Below are positions 26,851 to 33,831 of a DNA stretch of 33,852 bases, piece by piece. Under the pieces are notes generated by a model. That model ran no database searches. It was not told where the DNA came from and was given only the letters and a program-made list of their open reading frames with translations. Each line of letters begins with the position of its first letter. Position 1 is the first letter of the stretch. The translations under genes were made by a program, and so were the position numbers. The stretch spans positions 64,487 through 98,338 of the forward strand of contig DEKW01000007.1 in assembly GCA_002354055.1 (NCBI GenBank), given 5' to 3'. The DNA is from Bacteroidales bacterium UBA2712 (GTDB lineage: Bacteria; Bacteroidota; Bacteroidia; Bacteroidales; Paludibacteraceae).

Positions 26851-28799
26851 ACTCCCACTCTGTTCCCTAAGATCTTGCAGATCTCGTTTCGTTGGGCGAT
26901 GAGCTGCGGCTGGTAGGACAGCAGTTGTGCCTGTTGGTTCCAATCGCCTGCTGCCTGCGCATCTTTCAGGTCCTGCTCCACCTGCTCGATCTGCATGTTG
27001 ATGACCGTCAGTTTGATCTCGTACAGCAGTTGGGTCACGAGTTCGCCCAACCGTCTCTCGCCGTTGCTCTGGACGAACTGATACCGCTCGGCGATCATCT
27101 CTATCGCCAGACTGCTGACCGTGGGATCGGGGTGGAACTTAAAGAACTCCTCCGATCTAAATCCCTCGTCTTTGCAGTGCGCCTTGAACTCGTCCATGAT
27201 CGTCTGATAGACCGGTACCGGCGGGGCTATCTCGTCGCCCTCAAGGGTGTAGATGATCACTTCACCGATGGTATAGACCGTGCCGTCCACCTCTATCGGC
27301 CGCTCGCCGTAACGGACGAGAAGCTGGATGAGGTTATAGTAGTTCTGCTCCAACGGTGTCTTCGGGGCTACCACGGGTTTCTGCGGATGAACCTGAGTCG
27401 GGTTGACGACCGCCGTGGGGTTCACGGCTTCTTTCTGAGCTTCGTTCTTCGCCTCCTTGTCGCGTTCCTCCATCTTCTTGCGGCGGATAGAGACGACCTC
27501 GTTGGTCAGAACCTGCTCGCTCATGTGGAGCCGCTCCGCGCAGTCTTTGATATAGACCTGCCGCGTGATGATATCCGGGATGATGGCGATGGAGGACGTG
27601 ATATCTTTGATCAGCGCTGCGCGTTTGAAGGGGTCATCCCCGGCATCTTTGCTCAGCAGCGCCGATTTGAAACGGATGAAATCTGTCTGGTGCTCTTCGA
27701 TATAACGGATGAACTCCGTGGAGTCATGGTTCTGGGCATAACTATCCGGGTCCTCACCGTCCGGCAGCAGCACCACTTTGACGTTGAACCCGGCCTCCAG
27801 AAACATGTCTATACCTCGTAACGCCGCATGGATACCTGCTGCGTCGCCGTCGTAGAGCACGGTGATGTTACTGGTGAACCGTTTGATAAGCCATATCTGC
27901 GGTTTGGTCAGCGCCGTACCGCCGCTCGCGACGACGTTCTCGATACCCGATTGGTGCATCGAGATGACGTCCATCTGTCCCTCCACGAGGTAGCACATAT
28001 CCGTTCGGGAGATGGCTTGTTTGGCTTGGAAGAGACCGTATAACTCATTGGTCTTGGAGTAGATGATGGAGTCCGGCGAGTTGACGTATTTGCCGACGTT
28101 GTCTTTCTTCTTGAGGATACGTCCGGCGAAGGCTACGGGTTTGCCGCTGACGGTGAAGATCGGGAAGATCACCCGGTCACGGAACCGGTCGTACAGACGA
28201 CCGTCCTCACTCTTGCCCACCACGCCGACACCGATCTTGGTATCGACATTATTGGTGATGAACTCTTCCTTGAAGCCCTGTTCCTTCAGGGCTTTTGCCA
28301 AGGGATTACCTTTCTCCGGCGAGTAGCCTAACTGGTACTTCCGGATGATGTCGTCTCGTAGTCCCCGCTCGTGGAAATATCCCATACCGATCGCCTGACC
28401 TTCGGGAGTCTCCCAGAGCTGCTTCTGAAACCATTTATTAGCGAACTCATTGACGACGAACATCGACTCGCGGTTATCCTGCCGTTGTTGCTCTTCGGCG
28501 GTCAGCTCGCGGTCCTCGACCTCGATATGGTACTTCTTGCCCAACTGTTTCACCGCCTCGACGAACGAGCACTGCTCGATCTCCATGATGAATTTCAAGG
28601 CATGTCCGCTGGCTCCGCAACCGAAACACTTGTATATACCTTTCGACGGACTGACGGTGAACGAACCGGTCTTCTCGTTATGAAACGGACAAAGCCCGAT
28701 GAGGTTCGCGCCGCGTTTGCGCAGCGTGACATAATCGCTCACCACCTCTTCTATCTTGGCGGCCGCGTGGATCTTATCTATCGTCTCTCTAGGGATCAT
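26847..28799 (-). CDS. dnaG: DNA primase
   Basis: DnaG lays RNA primers for replication. The 650-residue protein has the CHC2 zinc domain (C37, H40, C58, C61 in LCPFHNEKTG and YKCFGCGASG), the catalytic RNA-polymerase domain with RDRVIFPIF and the TOPRIM acidic motifs VEGQMDVIS and VLYDGDAAGIHAA (about 275-325), a charged linker near 430-475 (KKMEERDKEAKNEAQKEA), and a helicase-interacting C-terminal helical region. The TAG stop is supplied by the downstream heptamer array, and another array ends 1 nt before its start codon, so the whole gene is framed by heptamer repeats. Confidence 0.97.
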   Translation of the reverse strand: MIPRETIDKIHAAAKIEEVVSDYVTLRKRGANLIGLCPFHNEKTGSFTVSPSKGIYKCFGCGASGHALKFIMEIEQCSFVEAVKQLGKKYHIEVEDRELTAEEQQRQDNRESMFVVNEFANKWFQKQLWETPEGQAIGMGYFHERGLRDDIIRKYQLGYSPEKGNPLAKALKEQGFKEEFITNNVDTKIGVGVVGKSEDGRLYDRFRDRVIFPIFTVSGKPVAFAGRILKKKDNVGKYVNSPDSIIYSKTNELYGLFQAKQAISRTDMCYLVEGQMDVISMHQSGIENVVASGGTALTKPQIWLIKRFTSNITVLYDGDAAGIHAALRGIDMFLEAGFNVKVVLLPDGEDPDSYAQNHDSTEFIRYIEEHQTDFIRFKSALLSKDAGDDPFKRAALIKDITSSIAIIPDIITRQVYIKDCAERLHMSEQVLTNEVVSIRRKKMEERDKEAKNEAQKEAVNPTAVVNPTQVHPQKPVVAPKTPLEQNYYNLIQLLVRYGERPIEVDGTVYTIGEVIIYTLEGDEIAPPVPVYQTIMDEFKAHCKDEGFRSEEFFKFHPDPTVSSLAIEMIAERYQFVQSNGERRLGELVTQLLYEIKLTVINMQIEQVEQDLKDAQAAGDWNQQAQLLSYQPQLIAQRNEICKILGNRVGV

Positions 28800-28800
28800 A

Positions 28801-28888
28801 CCTTTCGCCTATAACCTTTCGCCCTTCGCCTTTCGCCCTTCGCCTTTAAAATGCCTTTCGCCTATAACCTTTCGCCCTTCGCCTTTAT
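28801..28888 (-). repeat. Two heptamer arrays (CGAAAGG type) upstream of dnaG
   Basis: + strand units: CCTTTCG, CCTATAA, CCTTTCG, CCCTTCG, CCTTTCG, CCCTTCG, CCTTTAA (28801-28849), then AATG, then CCTTTCG, CCTATAA, CCTTTCG, CCCTTCG, CCTTTAT (28854-28888). The second array repeats the unit order of the first. The array starts 1 nt from the dnaG start codon. Confidence 0.95.
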
Positions 28889-28905
28889 TCCGCGTACCCG
28901 GAGCG

Positions 28906-28926
28906 TCTTCCCGTTAATCGGGAAGA
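28906..28926. terminator. Hairpin after the outer-membrane protein gene
   Basis: TCTTCCCG-TTAAT-CGGGAAGA, an 8-bp perfect stem 27 nt downstream of the stop at 28953 (- strand). No T-run follows, so it may be an RNA-stabilising hairpin or weak terminator. Confidence 0.5.
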
Positions 28927-28952
28927 GCGGCCTCCGCCTAGTAGGGTTATTA

Positions 28953-29693
28953 TTAATCTGCGTACCATAGATATACTCCGATCTTAATACTCCATTGGTC
29001 AAACCGTCCGCGGGTATGTACGCCGTTGGCGAAGTCTGCGCTCTTATAGGGGTTGATCAGACCGAAGTCATACCCGCCGCGCAGGAAATAGCGCTTGTAC
29101 TGAAATCCCGCTCCGACACCCCAGGTGATATTCAGCCGCTTGAAGGAGTTCTGATCGTCCTCCGACGTATAAGCGTTCATGCGGTCGCCGCGGGTGTAGA
29201 TGACTTCTTCGGACGGCAGGTGGGTTACCGGGTCAATCGGCATGTCCCGCGTGTCTTTGCGCCAGTTCAGCGCCAGACCGCATTGGATGGTCGGACCCGT
29301 ATAGAGCATCAGGTAGGTCTCTTTCGCCACCTCGAACTTATACTGCCAATCGACGAAGAGCTCCACCTCGCTATAGGTGATCAGCGTGCGGTCTTCGGGG
29401 TAGTCGTTGTTCGGATAGCGTTTCCCCCATCCGCCGTTGGAGACGCCGAAGGTATAGTTGATGCCGATCGTGCTGCCGAAGCCTGCTATATAACTGGCAT
29501 CATATACCAGACCGGCCTTGAAGCCGTTCAGGGGGATATGGTGGCTCAAACTGTCTTTCGCGCTTGGGTCATTGATACGCAAGGTAGGTCGCGCCCAGCC
29601 CAGCTGGATACCCAAACCCTGTTTCGGCAGATCTACCGCCCGGGCACCCATCGCCAGGCATACTGCCATCATTGTCAAAAAAACTTTCTTCAT
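28953..29693 (-). CDS. Predicted outer-membrane beta-barrel protein
   Basis: A 246-residue secreted protein with a clear signal peptide (MKKVFLTMMAVCLAMGARA, cleavage likely before VDLP). The mature part alternates polar and aromatic residues typical of 8-10 strand barrels: GLGIQLGWARPTLRI, FGSTIGINYTFGVSNG, YTGPTIQCGLALNW, FQYKRYFLRGGYDFGLI, and a final strand ending QWSIKIGVYLWYAD. It resembles PorT/OmpW-like small barrels in general style; I cannot assign a family. It lies after the OstA/LptA-like gene, separated by repeat array A8, and may belong to the same envelope operon. Confidence 0.8.
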   Translation of the reverse strand: MKKVFLTMMAVCLAMGARAVDLPKQGLGIQLGWARPTLRINDPSAKDSLSHHIPLNGFKAGLVYDASYIAGFGSTIGINYTFGVSNGGWGKRYPNNDYPEDRTLITYSEVELFVDWQYKFEVAKETYLMLYTGPTIQCGLALNWRKDTRDMPIDPVTHLPSEEVIYTRGDRMNAYTSEDDQNSFKRLNITWGVGAGFQYKRYFLRGGYDFGLINPYKSADFANGVHTRGRFDQWSIKIGVYLWYAD

Positions 29694-29704
29694 ATTTCTT
29701 CTTT

Positions 29705-29759
29705 GTCTTTATTCTGTGTTCTGTCAGCGCAGCGGTCTGTCAGCCTGTAGGGCGGTCTT
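29705..29759 (+). repeat. GGTCTG modular repeat array A8 at the end of the OstA/LptA-like gene
   Basis: GTCTTTATTCTGTGTTCTGT, CAG, CGC-A-GCG, GTCTGTCAG, CCT-GTA-GGG, CGGTCTTCC. It encodes (on the - strand) the last residues KTALQADRPLR and the TGA stop of the gene, and fills the gap to the next gene. Confidence 0.88.
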
Positions 29760-31322
29760 CCTGAATACATCGATCGGACTGGTCGGCCGGCTCTCCTCTT
29801 CCCAGAAGAACTGCGTCAGCCTGTCTCCGCCTTCGGGGATCTGGTCCATGGGGTAGAGGACTCCCGTGGTCTCTTTGGTGAACCGCATGTGGTGGATCTT
29901 TCTCTCCTCCACGTACATCCGGATAAAACTGCTCTCCGTCGTGTTCATCCCTACGTACGAGCCGTCGCTCTCTTTGGCGTAGTAGATCGTCAGGGCGTTG
30001 CCGTCCGTATCGATGGTCTTCACCTCGCCGTCCACGAGGTAGGCGATGACCTCTTTGCCGCTCATCTGGTTGAAGTACTCCAGGGTGTCGTGCATCACGC
30101 AGAGGGCGTTACCTGTTCCTACCGCGTGCTCCACTTCGCCGTTGACGATATAGACGGTGATGCTGTCGGCGGCTATCTGCTGGTTCTCGCTCCAGGTGAT
30201 AGGGTGGGTATAGAGGTGCATCGTCGAGTCCGAACCCAGATAGACCATCGAGTCGCAGACCATCTGCATGTCGTCGCGGAAGACCCGCACGCCGTAGTAC
30301 GCTCGCGCACGGCGGTAGGTGCTGTCCAGACGGGCACTATCGGTATAGTTCATCTCTTCGGTAAAGAGCGTGTCGGCGTGGATATAGGTATAATGCGCGG
30401 TGTCGGACCAATCGACCATCAGCGCCCTGTCGGTCGCGTACCCGCGGCTGTGCTTCTCCCACATCTGTCCGTACTCGCCCGTGAGGGTGATATGTTGCGT
30501 TGAGTCGCTCATCGACATCTGTCCGAGGACCTGACCGAAACCGATCCGTTTGTCGTAGTAGATGGTGTCGCCGGTCATCATCTTACCTTCTATATGGTGC
30601 ACCACCGACCGGTCGAGAAGCATCGACCGCTCCGTCTGGGTGTTGTACCATCCGCGCGAAGTGTGGATGTCCGTCTCCTTCTCGTAGATGATCTCCGTGG
30701 GGGAGACGATGTCGGCTACCTTCGTGTCGGTGTTGTAAAGGAGGGTGTCGCTCGTCAGTACGAACTTCGGGTTCGTGAGGACGACCTCTCTGCTGAAGAC
30801 CGCCTGTTTGGTGTTTGGCCGGTAGCTGCCGCGGACGGAAGTGAGGGTGTTGAGCGAGTCTCTCACTTCGCCTCCTGCGAAATAATAGGTTACTCCTGCC
30901 GCGCGGTCGTAGTTGAGGCTGTCAGTGGTGAGGATCGTGGGGTTCTCCGTCTCGCGGCCGTGTATCAGCTGTACATGGCTGCGGAGCCGGGCTAACTTGA
31001 TGTTTCCGTCATAAAAGAGCTTGTCGCCGAATCCCCGCAGGGTGTCGCCCTGAACGAACCGCACATGTCCGAAGGCGTCCAGCGAGTTCGTCCCCTCGTA
31101 GAAATACGCGCTGTCGCAGTACATCAACGCCTCCTCGTGGCGGAAGATTACATTCCCCCTCAGGATCTGCGCATCGGCGATACGCTCCTCGTCAAAACTC
31201 AGATTCTCCGCCCGCTCCAGATACACCATCGTCTGACCGAAGGAGTAAGGAATAAGGAATAAGGAATAAAGACTAATTACTATTAGCCGATGGTAACAAA
31301 TCTTTATTCTTTGAGCGAGCAT
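29724..31322 (-). CDS. OstA/LptA-like periplasmic protein with a repeat-derived signal peptide
   Basis: A ~532-residue exported protein with OstA-type beta-jellyroll organisation, as in LptA/LptD N-domains that carry lipopolysaccharide to the outer membrane. Repeating phrases support this: DAQILRGNVIFRHEEALMYC, DSAYFYEGTNSLDAFGHVRF, GDTLRGFGDKLFYD, and later GDTIYYDK and GKEVIAYLVDGEVKTID. Start ATG 31322 gives a good signal peptide: RIKICYHR, then LIVISLYSLFLIPYS, then FGQ. The frame is open to 31370, overlapping surA by 13 nt; 31229 would lack a signal. The hydrophobic core LYSLFLIPYS is encoded by a heptamer array and the residues before it by a GGTCTT repeat. The C-terminus and stop also come from a repeat. 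Confidence 0.82.
   Translation of the reverse strand: MLAQRIKICYHRLIVISLYSLFLIPYSFGQTMVYLERAENLSFDEERIADAQILRGNVIFRHEEALMYCDSAYFYEGTNSLDAFGHVRFVQGDTLRGFGDKLFYDGNIKLARLRSHVQLIHGRETENPTILTTDSLNYDRAAGVTYYFAGGEVRDSLNTLTSVRGSYRPNTKQAVFSREVVLTNPKFVLTSDTLLYNTDTKVADIVSPTEIIYEKETDIHTSRGWYNTQTERSMLLDRSVVHHIEGKMMTGDTIYYDKRIGFGQVLGQMSMSDSTQHITLTGEYGQMWEKHSRGYATDRALMVDWSDTAHYTYIHADTLFTEEMNYTDSARLDSTYRRARAYYGVRVFRDDMQMVCDSMVYLGSDSTMHLYTHPITWSENQQIAADSITVYIVNGEVEHAVGTGNALCVMHDTLEYFNQMSGKEVIAYLVDGEVKTIDTDGNALTIYYAKESDGSYVGMNTTESSFIRMYVEERKIHHMRFTKETTGVLYPMDQIPEGGDRLTQFFWEEESRPTSPIDVFRKTALQADRPLR
31242..31269 (-). repeat. Heptamer array GGAATAA encoding a signal-peptide core
   Basis: + strand units: GGAGTAA and three GGAATAA. 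On the - strand (TTATTCC) it encodes LYSLFLIPYS. The same heptamer makes up the array at 5861-5881. Confidence 0.92.
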
Positions 31323-31360
31323 AGCGAAGCGGTCTTTATTCTTTGAGCGTAGCGGTCTTA
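31300..31360 (+). repeat. GGTCTT modular repeat array A9
   Basis: ATCTTTATTCTTTGAG, spacers GC-ATA-GC and GC-GAA-GC, CGGTCTTTATTCTTTGAG, spacer GC-GTA-GC, GGTCTTA. The core is GGT + CTTTATT + CTTTGAG. It carries the TAA stop of the SurA-like gene and the start region of the next. Confidence 0.88.
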
Positions 31361-32698
31361 GTGTAACCAATTAGGGTACTGAAAATCGCAGCCCTGCCAC
31401 TCGGGGCTGATCTGCACGAAAGTGCTCTTCTGTTTCTTGAGGATCCAGTCGTGGATGAAGTCTGCGCTCAGTTTGGCTTCCAGCATCCCTTTGATCGCCT
31501 GGAAGTCATCGGTGAGGTTGGCGCGGTGCACGTCGGTCTTCTTCGCCACGCGCACGATAGCGCATACCTCGCGGTTCTTCGCGGGATCCATCATCACGAA
31601 GGGTTGCGACACCTCGCCTTCGTTGAGGTTATAGATCTGCTTGGCGATCTCCGGTGCGAGGTCCTGGTACTCAAACCGGCTGCTGCCCGTGTTAGGGTTG
31701 ATCATCAGGCCGGCGTTCATGACGGTGTTCTTATCCTGCGAGAAGCGGATGACCGCCTGCTCAAACTGAATACTGTCCGCCTCGATGAGCTGGCGGATGG
31801 AGTCCAGCCGCTCGATGGCGTTTATCTTGTCCGTCGCACTGATACGCGGACGGAGGAGGATATGGCGGCAGTTGATGCGCTCGCCTTTCTTCTCGATGAG
31901 CTGGATGATATGGTACCCGTATTCGGTCTGTACGATACGGCTCACGCGTTTGGGGTCGTTGAGGTTAAAGGCCACCTCGGCGAACTCGCTGACGAGTTGT
32001 CCGCGGCCTACGAACCCTAACTCGCCACCGCGTTTGGCGCTCTCGGTGTCCTCGGAGTAGAGGCGGGCTAACATCCCGAAATCCGCCGTGCCGTTCTGCA
32101 CGCGCTCGGTGTATTCGCGCAGCCTGCTCTTCACCCGCTCGGTCTCTTCGGCCGGCACCGGAGGTTCAAAACTCAATATCTGCACCTCCACCTGTGCCGG
32201 CATCATCGGGATAGAGTCTGCCGGCAGGTGATTGTAGTACCGGCGTATGTCTGCCGGGGTGGGTTTGATGTCAGCAGTCAGCTTCTGCTGCATCTGCTGG
32301 ATGATCATCTGGTTGCGGACGGTAGTCATCATCTCCTCGCGGATCTCACTGCTGGTCTTGCGGAAATACTCCTCCATCTTCTCTTTCGAACCGATCTGGT
32401 TGATGTAGTAGTTAAGCCGCATATCCACCTGGTGGCTCACCGATGACTCATTCGCTTCCACGGAGTCCAACTCTGCTTGGTGCAAGAATAACTTCTGCAC
32501 GGCTAACTGCTCGGGGATGACGCAATAGGGGTCTCCGGGGATCTGCTGACCCTCGTACTGCGCCCTCAACCGCTCTTCCTCTACCTCACTGCGCAGGATA
32601 GCCTCGTCGCCGACCACCCATATCACTTCGTCTATCACACCCTGCGCCTGTACCGCCAGGCTCAGGGCTAAAAAAATATATATGATACTTCTCTTCAT
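31358..32698 (-). CDS. SurA-like periplasmic peptidyl-prolyl isomerase/chaperone
   Basis: A 446-residue exported chaperone. A signal peptide (MKRSIIYIFLALSLAVQAQG) precedes a SurA-type N-domain (VIDEVIWVVGDEAILRSEVE). Two parvulin (PpiC) domains follow: the first about residues 170-265 (LARLYSEDTESAKRGGELGF, then GRGQLVSEFAEVAF and GYHIIQLIEKKG), the second about 268-375 (RINCRHILLRP, MINPNTGSS, NEGEVSQPFVM). SurA escorts outer-membrane proteins such as LptD. It is adjacent to an OstA/LptA-like gene, which fits an envelope-assembly operon. Its TAA stop lies inside array A9; its start is preceded by array A10. Confidence 0.92.
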   Translation of the reverse strand: MKRSIIYIFLALSLAVQAQGVIDEVIWVVGDEAILRSEVEEERLRAQYEGQQIPGDPYCVIPEQLAVQKLFLHQAELDSVEANESSVSHQVDMRLNYYINQIGSKEKMEEYFRKTSSEIREEMMTTVRNQMIIQQMQQKLTADIKPTPADIRRYYNHLPADSIPMMPAQVEVQILSFEPPVPAEETERVKSRLREYTERVQNGTADFGMLARLYSEDTESAKRGGELGFVGRGQLVSEFAEVAFNLNDPKRVSRIVQTEYGYHIIQLIEKKGERINCRHILLRPRISATDKINAIERLDSIRQLIEADSIQFEQAVIRFSQDKNTVMNAGLMINPNTGSSRFEYQDLAPEIAKQIYNLNEGEVSQPFVMMDPAKNREVCAIVRVAKKTDVHRANLTDDFQAIKGMLEAKLSADFIHDWILKKQKSTFVQISPEWQGCDFQYPNWLH

Positions 32699-32701
32699 AA
32701 T

Positions 32702-32768
32702 CAGTCTGTATTCTGTCAGGCCGTAGGCCGGTCTGTGTTCTGTCAGGCCGCAGGCCGGTCTTTATTCG
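32702..32768 (+). repeat. GGTCTG modular repeat array A10
   Basis: CAGTCTGTATTCTGTCAG, GCC-GTA-GGC, CGGTCTGTGTTCTGTCAG, GCC-GCA-GGC, CGGTCTTTATTCG. It fills the entire gap between the lipoprotein and SurA-like genes, and contains the TAA stop of the former. Confidence 0.92.
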
Positions 32769-33589
32769 TAAAACTTAATCTCTCCTTTCTGTATGGCCTC
32801 GTTGTAGAGCCGTTCGCGTTCTTTGTTGAGAAACTCCACCTGCCTCGTGTTTAGCACGATCTTCTCGATCCTCGGCCGCGCGTACTCGACGGGCATCAAC
32901 TCGCCCCGCAGCTTCTTGTCCGTCACTTGCAGCAGGTAGGTCTTCGTGCTGTCGGCTTTCTCGATCTGGTTCTTGGTCTTGAGCAGGTTCTCAAGCTCTG
33001 CGCGGTCCATGGGGATAGTACCTAAGAGGTCCGTCGTGGTCCGCCATCGGTCGTCGAAGAGCTCATAACCCGCAGCGTTCTGGTAGGCGTATTTCTCGAT
33101 GGCATCCATGTCTTTTTTATTCATCCATCCGCGCAGCTTGTCGATCTTCGGCGCGTCGTTCGGTACGACGACGATCATGCCTCTGACGATACTCTCGTCC
33201 AGGATAAACCGGTCGGGCATCTCCTGGTATATCTGCGCGATGGTACTGTCCGCTACCCCTTTGGGCATCCGCCGCTCCACCAGATACTCCTCGTAAGCGT
33301 GGACGTAAAGCGCCTTCCGGTAGTCCTCTACCATCCGGTCGATCTCTTTATTGGAGCGGCCTTTCGCCTGTCCGTAGATCAGCAGGTCTTTCGCCCACTG
33401 GCTGATATACTGCTGTGCCACGCGGATACTGTCCTCGCCCGTCAGACCCACCGTCAGCGAGTCCAAGGTAGAGCGATAGAGGTACTGGCCGTTGACTTCC
33501 GCCACGGAGCCCGCCTGCTGTTTCTTCTCCAGCGCTGTACATCCGACGAGCAAAAACCCTGCCAAAAGAACCGAAATGATCTCTTTCAT
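32762..33589 (-). CDS. Predicted lipoprotein, peptidyl-prolyl-isomerase-like
   Basis: A 275-residue predicted lipoprotein. The signal peptide MKEIISVLLAGFLLVGC ends in a lipobox (LVGC), so it should be lipid-anchored. The body is mostly helical with SurA/PpiC-like N-domain character (VNGQYLYRSTLDSL, EYLVERRMPKGVADSTIAQI) and an 'EYARPRIEKIVLNTRQVEFL' C-terminal helix common in such proteins. No clear parvulin active-site signature is visible, so a pure chaperone role is possible. ATG 33589 or 33595 are both plausible; 33589 gives the standard signal peptide. The promoter lies directly upstream, about 18 nt of leader. Confidence 0.78.
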   Translation of the reverse strand: MKEIISVLLAGFLLVGCTALEKKQQAGSVAEVNGQYLYRSTLDSLTVGLTGEDSIRVAQQYISQWAKDLLIYGQAKGRSNKEIDRMVEDYRKALYVHAYEEYLVERRMPKGVADSTIAQIYQEMPDRFILDESIVRGMIVVVPNDAPKIDKLRGWMNKKDMDAIEKYAYQNAAGYELFDDRWRTTTDLLGTIPMDRAELENLLKTKNQIEKADSTKTYLLQVTDKKLRGELMPVEYARPRIEKIVLNTRQVEFLNKERERLYNEAIQKGEIKFYE

Positions 33590-33613
33590 TGTCATAAAAT
33601 CATAATTCGGGCG

Positions 33614-33645
33614 CAAAGTTACTACAAAAATTGCACATACGCAAA
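33614..33645 (-). promoter_or_regulatory. Promoter of the lipoprotein-surA-ostA cluster
   Basis: On the - strand -33 TTTG (33642-33645) and -7 TAACTTTG (33614-33621), 20 bp apart. No other promoter of this type is visible downstream in the cluster. Confidence 0.75.
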
Positions 33646-33668
33646 TTTTTCTGCGATTTTTTTGCTTG

Positions 33669-33685
33669 GCGAAATGAAATTTCGC
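33669..33685. promoter_or_regulatory. Perfect hairpin GCGAAAT-GAA-ATTTCGC
   Basis: Seven-bp perfect arms around a 3-nt loop, 24 bp upstream of the -33 box of the lipoprotein promoter. It could be an operator or a chance palindrome. Confidence 0.35.
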
Positions 33686-33696
33686 GATAATTAAAG

Positions 33697-33800
33697 AGCC
33701 GTAGGGCACAGCGTGGAGTATAAGCCCCTCGGAGACCGCGCGTCCCCAACGCGCCCTTCCGTCCGTGCCCCCTTATTGCTTTTGTGCACCGAGGGCGTTA
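33697..33800 (+). ncRNA. Possible structured RNA
   Basis: No open frame of note. GGGCAC (33714-33719) pairs with GTGCCC (33765-33770); inside, GCGCGT-CCCCA-ACGCGC forms a strong hairpin (about 33738-33754). CCCTCGG (33726-33732) can alternatively pair with CCGAGGG (33789-33795). A weak promoter-like pair (TTTG at 33661, TAATTAAAG at 33688) precedes it. It could be a 6S-like or other small RNA; I do not recognise the family. Confidence 0.25.
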
Positions 33801-33831
33801 TAGGTCAACAAAAAAGCGTTCCCCCTTATTC

